From the NCBI GenBank assembly GCA_030041195.1, contig JASHOI010000184.1, forward strand, positions 1 to 25,883: DNA of 25,883 nucleotides, in the 5' to 3' direction. Source of the DNA: Streptosporangiaceae bacterium. Its GTDB lineage: Bacteria > Actinomycetota > Actinomycetes > Streptosporangiales > Streptosporangiaceae. The translations under genes and the position numbers were made by a program. The notes below the pieces were generated by a model. It was not told the DNA's origin and ran no database searches. It saw only the letters and a program-made list of their open reading frames with translations. Below, piece by piece: positions 21,997-25,883 of this stretch (positions are counted from its first letter, which is position 1; every line of letters starts with the position of its first letter).

Positions 21997-22752
21997 TCAG
22001 GCCGCGCTCGCCCGGTCGAGCGTCTGCTGCGGCGTTCCCTCGGCGACGACCTCTCCGTCCCGGAGCACGACCACCCGGTCGGCGAGCGCACGGACCGCCT
22101 CCGGGTCGTGAAACACGCTCAGCACCGCGACCCCGGCCCGGCGCAGGCCGCCGATCAGCCGGAACACGGTCTCACGGTTGCCCGCGTCCAGGGCCGCCAC
22201 CGGTTCGTCCAGCAACAGCAGCCGCGGCGGGCACAGCGTGCCCGCCGCGAGGTTCACCCGCTGCTGCTCACCGCCGGACAGCACCACCGGCTGCGTGCCC
22301 CATAGCTCCTCGTCCAGCATGACCGTGCGCAGCGCCGCGGCCGCGGCCGCCTCGGCGGCGCCGCGCTCCAGACCGCGCCGGACGGCGGCCCGGCCGACCA
22401 CCTCGAGCACCGAGCGGCGGCAGTCCGGCCGCAGGAACTGGCTGACGTAGGCGACGTCGTGCCTGCGCGCCTCGGTCACGGCGCGGTCGTCGGCGCTGGC
22501 AAGGTTGACCAGGCTGGAGTCCCTGCGGCGCAGCCACACCTCACCCGCCGACGGGAGGCAGCTGCGCCAGACGCACTTCAGCAGCGTCGACTTCCCGGCC
22601 CCGCTCGGGCCGACCAGCGCCACGTGCTCGCCCGCGCCGACGGTGAGGCTGACATCGCGCAGCGCGGTCACCCGCCGCCCGATCGCGTGGATCACGAACT
22701 GCTTGTGCAGCCCGCGCACGTCGAGCACCGGCTCGCTCGTCGCTGTCGTCAT
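21997..22752 (-). CDS. phnL: C-P lyase system ABC-type protein PhnL
   Basis: A 251-residue ABC ATPase with Walker A GPSGAGKST, Q-loop region DVAYVSQFLRPDCRRSVLEVV, signature LSGGEQQRVNLA, Walker B LLLLDEP, and the switch histidine in SVFHDPEAV. The YVSQFLR and LWGTQP-type segments identify PhnL over transport ATPases. PhnL and PhnK dock on the PhnGHIJ core and are not membrane importers. ATG 22752 overlaps the phnK stop by four bases. Confidence 0.92.
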   Translation of the reverse strand: MTTATSEPVLDVRGLHKQFVIHAIGRRVTALRDVSLTVGAGEHVALVGPSGAGKSTLLKCVWRSCLPSAGEVWLRRRDSSLVNLASADDRAVTEARRHDVAYVSQFLRPDCRRSVLEVVGRAAVRRGLERGAAEAAAAAALRTVMLDEELWGTQPVVLSGGEQQRVNLAAGTLCPPRLLLLDEPVAALDAGNRETVFRLIGGLRRAGVAVLSVFHDPEAVRALADRVVVLRDGEVVAEGTPQQTLDRASAA

Positions 22753-23522
22753 AGAGCTCCTCTCGCGGCGGCCACGAGCTGCTGGCTGTAGGCCTGCTGG
22801 GGATCCTCGAGCAGCTGGTCGGTCAGGCCCGCCTCCACCATGCGCCCGGCGCGCAGCACGACCGCGCGCGTGGCGAGCATCGAGATCACGGTCATGTCGT
22901 GGCTGACGACGAGCGCGGTCACCCCGCTCTCCTCGATCAGGTCCCGGATCAGGTCCAGCACCCCGGCGGCGATCGAGGCGTCCAGGCCGGTGGTGGGCTC
23001 GTCCAGGAGCAGCAAAGCCGGGTTGTTGGCCACGGCCTTGGCCAGCTGGACCCGCTGCAGCATCCCGCCGGAAAACGTGCCGACCGGGTCGTCCATCCGG
23101 TCCAGCGGGACGTCGACCCTGGCCAGCAGCTCGCTGGCCCTGGCCCGGATCCGGCCGAAGTTGCGCCAGCCGGCCGCGATCAGCGGCTGGGCGATGTTGC
23201 CGCCCGCGGAAATCCGCAGGTTCAGCCCCTCGGCCGGTTCCTGGTAGACGATCGAGACCGTGCTGACCCGCAGCACCCGGCGGTCCGGGGCGCTCTGCGC
23301 GAACAGGTCGATCACGTCCGTCTCGCGGCGCAGCAGCGCCCTCCCCGCGCCCGGCGCCACGTCCCCGGCGATGCAGCGCAGCACCGTGGTCTTGCCGGAG
23401 CCCGACTCGCCGATGATGCCGAGCGCCTCGCCGGGTGCGACCTCAAACCCGACCTCGTCGCAGGCCAGCACGCGGCCGAACCGCTTGGTCAGGCCGCTGA
23501 CCCGCAGCGCCCAGTCAGGCAT
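22749..23522 (-). CDS. phnK: C-P lyase complex ABC-type protein PhnK
   Basis: A 257-residue ABC ATPase with Walker A GESGSGKTT, VYQEPAEGLNLRISAGGNIAQPL (the PhnK-specific Q-loop region), signature FSGGMLQRVQLAKA, Walker B LLLLDEPTTGLD and the VVSHDM switch. PhnK binds PhnJ in the E. coli complex and couples ATP binding and hydrolysis to opening of the C-P lyase core. ATG 23522 overlaps phnJ by eight bases. An upstream ATG at 23537 is possible but lies deeper in phnJ. Confidence 0.93.
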   Translation of the reverse strand: MPDWALRVSGLTKRFGRVLACDEVGFEVAPGEALGIIGESGSGKTTVLRCIAGDVAPGAGRALLRRETDVIDLFAQSAPDRRVLRVSTVSIVYQEPAEGLNLRISAGGNIAQPLIAAGWRNFGRIRARASELLARVDVPLDRMDDPVGTFSGGMLQRVQLAKAVANNPALLLLDEPTTGLDASIAAGVLDLIRDLIEESGVTALVVSHDMTVISMLATRAVVLRAGRMVEAGLTDQLLEDPQQAYSQQLVAAARGAL

Positions 23523-24372
23523 CGGCCGCCTCCGCACGCCTCCGCGAGCACCAGTCGGTGTCGCTGCAGATCCACCCGCCGCGCGCCGGGACCTCGACCA
23601 GGTACGCCTCGGCGGCGCCGCAGAGCAGGCACGACGCGCCCTCGGTGCGCTCGACCTGAAACGCGACGTCCTCGAACGCCAGCGGCTCGACGTCGGTGTG
23701 CGGCGGCACCGCGTACACCCGCTTCTCCCGGCCCGCGCCGAACAGCGACAGGAACTCGGCCTGGTGCAGCTTGGGCACGTCCCACCGGGGGATCGGGGTG
23801 GTGGCCATCACGTAGCGCCCCCCGACCAGCACCGGGTACCCGGTGCTCTGGGTGATCACCCCGTTGCGCACCAGGTCCTCGTAGAGGCTGACCCAGATGC
23901 CGCTGTAGTCGGCCTCGGCGTGCATCCGCCGCAGCTCGCGCATGTCGCGCTCCACCCCGCGCAGCGGCTCGGGGACCGGTACCTGCAGCACCAGCAGCTG
24001 GTCCGGCCCCATTGGCTCCTCGGGAATCCGGTGCCGGGTCTGAACGATGCTGGCGTCCCTGGCGTCGGTGGTGTCGGCCACGCCGGTGCCCGCCACGATC
24101 AGCCGGCGCAGGTTGGCGGCGTTCACGCCGGCGTCGTCGCCCTGGTCGATGACCTTGATCGTGTCCCCGGGCCCGATCACCGCGAGCGTGATCTGCAGCC
24201 CGCCCGAGCCCCAGCCCCTGGCCACCGGCATCTCCCGGCTGGCGAACGGGACCTGGTAGCCGGGCACCGCCACCGCGGTCAGCAGCGCGCACCGGATCTC
24301 GCGCTTCGACTGTTCGTCCAGGTGGCCGAACTCCTCGGTCTGCGCCGACGCGGCCAGCGCGGTCACGGTCAT
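23515..24372 (-). CDS. phnJ: C-P lyase radical SAM subunit PhnJ
   Basis: A 285-residue protein that breaks the carbon-phosphorus bond of ribose 1-alkylphosphonate 5-phosphate by radical SAM chemistry, releasing the alkane and a cyclic ribose phosphate. VPGYQVPF carries G38, equivalent to the glycyl radical Gly32 of E. coli. WGSGGLQ, DQGDDAGVN, QTRHRIPEEP and LFGAGREKRVYAVPP are highly conserved blocks. The iron-sulfur ligands are C248, C251, C269 and C275, with spacing C-x2-C-x17-C-x5-C. The E. coli spacing, from memory, is x2-x21-x5, so the loop is four residues shorter. ATG 24372 overlaps the phnI stop by four bases. Confidence 0.95.
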   Translation of the reverse strand: MTVTALAASAQTEEFGHLDEQSKREIRCALLTAVAVPGYQVPFASREMPVARGWGSGGLQITLAVIGPGDTIKVIDQGDDAGVNAANLRRLIVAGTGVADTTDARDASIVQTRHRIPEEPMGPDQLLVLQVPVPEPLRGVERDMRELRRMHAEADYSGIWVSLYEDLVRNGVITQSTGYPVLVGGRYVMATTPIPRWDVPKLHQAEFLSLFGAGREKRVYAVPPHTDVEPLAFEDVAFQVERTEGASCLLCGAAEAYLVEVPARGGWICSDTDWCSRRRAEAADA

Positions 24373-25568
24373 CGGCTTGCCCCCGCACCGGAGCGGGCGC
24401 GGTCCGCCGGGTCAGCGGCCGGCGTGGCGTTCTGGCCCTCCGAAGGCTCGGCCTGATGCTGGCCGTTTCCGTTCGCGCGGGCCTGCGCCGCGCGGATCGC
24501 GGCCTTGCGGTCGACCATCGACCGGAAGGTCACGTAGTGCGGCAGCTTCAGGTGCTCGAGGAAGCCGGACGCGTCGAGCCCGTCCGTGGTCATCAGCAGG
24601 CACTGCTCCAGCGGGCTCTCGCCGCCGTCGCGCTGCACCGCGATGTCCAGGTTGGCCATGGCGATCGCCTTGCGCTCGTTGTGCCCGAGGCAGAGCCCGT
24701 ATCCGACGTCGAACAGCCCGCGCTCTTCCTCCGTGCCGTTGAGGTCCTCGATCGCCTCGACCTCGGTGACCCGGACCGAGCCGAGCCGCACCGGCTGGCC
24801 GGTCGTGGGGTGGGTGACCCGGACCGGGAGCCGGCCGTGCCGCACCTCCCCGAGCGTGACCTCGTGGATGTAGCCGTCGGGACCGAGGATGTTCCGGTAC
24901 CAGATGTTGACCAGCGCCCCGGTCTCGGCGCGCGCCATCACCGACAGCCGCGCGGACCGGGGCACGCCCGGGCGCACCGGCTCCCTGGTCACGTCGTACG
25001 GTTCCGGGTCGTCGTCGCGGCGCCGGTCCCGGACCATTCCCTGGGTGCGGAGCAGGTCGAGCAGCCGCCCGGGCCGCCTCCGCTCCGGCTCCGCCGCCGA
25101 TCCGTTGACTGCCTCGGATCCGTTGACTGCGGCGGCTGAGCCGTTGCCCGGCGCTGGCCGCCGGGCCGGCTGGCCGGTGTCGAGCAGCCTGCCAACGTAA
25201 TCCAGGGTGCGGCCGAGAAGCTGCGGCCCCGGCGGTACGCGGTACGCGGGCACGATCCGCCGCAGGATCTCCAGCTCGTCGGCGTGCACGGTCAGCCCGC
25301 TGGCCAGCCGCGGCCTGGTGGAGCGGTAGGCCCGCAGCAGGTGCGCCGCCTCGATCATGTCGCCCTCGGCCTGGCGCAGGGCGAGCGCCGCGAGCTCGGG
25401 TGCCCAGAGCCCGGCCTCGCCCATCACCCGGTCCACCGCCAGGTTCAGCCGCTCGGTGACCTGGTCGATCCCGAGCGGCGGGCTTGACCCGCCGTTGCGC
25501 TTGGCCCGCATCAGCTCCTCGGCGGCCAGGATCGCGTCCATGCCGCCGCGGGCGGAGGAGTAGCCCAT
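24369..25568 (-). CDS. phnI: C-P lyase core subunit PhnI
   Basis: A 399-residue subunit of the PhnGHIJ core. PhnI, with G, H and L, attaches the alkylphosphonate to ATP ribose by displacing adenine. It begins MGYSSARGGMDAILAAEEL and contains ERLNLAVDRVMGEAGLW, LLDLLRTQGMV, ARLSVMARAETGALVNIWYRNILGPDGYIHEVTLGE, FDVGYGLCLGHNERKAIAMANLD and LPHYVTFRSMVDRK. It is longer than the roughly 350 residues I recall for E. coli. Part of the excess is a Gly/Asn/Ser-rich linker near 135-165 with NGS repeats, and part is a Gln/Ala-rich C-terminal tail of about 35 residues. ATG 25568 directly abuts the phnH stop. Confidence 0.94.
   Translation of the reverse strand: MGYSSARGGMDAILAAEELMRAKRNGGSSPPLGIDQVTERLNLAVDRVMGEAGLWAPELAALALRQAEGDMIEAAHLLRAYRSTRPRLASGLTVHADELEILRRIVPAYRVPPGPQLLGRTLDYVGRLLDTGQPARRPAPGNGSAAAVNGSEAVNGSAAEPERRRPGRLLDLLRTQGMVRDRRRDDDPEPYDVTREPVRPGVPRSARLSVMARAETGALVNIWYRNILGPDGYIHEVTLGEVRHGRLPVRVTHPTTGQPVRLGSVRVTEVEAIEDLNGTEEERGLFDVGYGLCLGHNERKAIAMANLDIAVQRDGGESPLEQCLLMTTDGLDASGFLEHLKLPHYVTFRSMVDRKAAIRAAQARANGNGQHQAEPSEGQNATPAADPADRARSGAGASR
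25099..25130. repeat. 18-bp period repeat in phnI linker
   Basis: GATCCGTTGACTGC occurs at 25099-25112 and again at 25117-25130, an 18-bp period equal to six codons. On the minus strand it encodes the repeated VNGS units of the PhnI linker. It keeps the frame, as expected for slippage in a tolerant loop. Confidence 0.75.
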
Positions 25569-25883
25569 TCAGATCACCGCCACGTGAGTGGACCGCGGCA
25601 GCCCGGCCACGTTGCCGCCGTCGTCGACCAGCCATACGTCCACGCCGGCCGGGAACAGCGCGTTCGCATCCCGCAGCGCGTCGAACACCTCCGGGCCGAC
25701 GCCGCCGACCCCGAGCCTGATCCGGCCGGCGACGCCGGGGCCGGACAGCTCCAGCGTCACCTCGCCGGAGCCACCCTCGGCCAGGCCGCGGCACGCCAGG
25801 CCGGCCTTGGCGCCGTCCTCGGGTGCCGTGGCGGACCCGCGTCGCAGCCGGGAGACGGTCGCCGCGCCGGGCCGACCGTAGAT
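25569..25883 (-). CDS. phnH: C-P lyase core subunit PhnH (C-terminal part)
   Basis: The last 104 residues of PhnH; the frame is open to the window edge, so the N-terminus is missing. Visible blocks are ATVSRLRRGSATAPEDGA, VTLELSGPGV and the conserved ending ALFPAGVDVWLVDDGGNVAGLPRSTHV. PhnH is a PLP-transferase-like scaffold subunit without catalytic lysine that dimerises and binds PhnI in the PhnGHIJ core. Its stop codon touches the phnI start with no gap. phnG would be expected just beyond the edge. Confidence 0.9.
   Translation of the reverse strand: MYGRPGAATVSRLRRGSATAPEDGAKAGLACRGLAEGGSGEVTLELSGPGVAGRIRLGVGGVGPEVFDALRDANALFPAGVDVWLVDDGGNVAGLPRSTHVAVI

Overview
The window is high-GC DNA with frequent GTG starts, strong GC bias at third codon positions, 4-base stop/start overlaps, and families typical of actinobacteria: a mycothiol-dependent isomerase-type protein, KstR, an igr-type steroid operon and cyclase/NB-ARC/TPR regulators. 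It most resembles the chromosome of a soil actinomycete. Genus cannot be fixed from the sequence. I see no rRNA, tRNA, CRISPR array or complete insertion sequence.

Left third (1-8122). This holds the 3' end of a UvrD/RecB-type helicase-nuclease, a decayed small membrane-protein gene, a short unknown gene, and a minus-strand pair (MTH1187-type thiamine-binding protein and maleylpyruvate-isomerase-type protein) preceded by an apparent alpha/beta-hydrolase remnant. A plus-strand M20 dipeptidase-nudC pair follows, then a PAPS sulfotransferase-like protein and an acyltransferase-3 membrane protein. It is general metabolism with gene-decay scars.

Middle (8066-14022). This is a compact steroid side-chain degradation locus. 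A KstR-like TetR repressor is divergent from fadE28-fadE29-chsH2-chsH1-ltp2, the igr operon layout known from Mycobacterium tuberculosis. A perfect 14-bp KstR operator (TnnAACnnGTTnnA) lies 28 bp before fadE28. The encoded route is dehydrogenation, hydration and retro-aldol removal of the last three side-chain carbons as propionyl-CoA. Two genes carry unusual insertions: a 14-residue tandem repeat in the ChsH2 linker, and a palindrome plus five 24-bp repeats that extend ChsH1 by 87 residues.

Right part. A 930-residue cyclase/NB-ARC/TPR protein, a universal stress protein and a Tat-exported alpha/beta hydrolase lie on the plus strand. From 18981 to the end the minus strand carries a carbon-phosphorus lyase operon in the order phnH (partial)-phnI-phnJ-phnK-phnL-inositol-monophosphatase-like gene-GNAT gene-phnM, ending in a fragment of the phosphonate permease gene phnE. 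The phosphatase and acetyltransferase genes are coupled inside the operon and have no assigned step. They are the best lead in the window for undescribed biochemistry.
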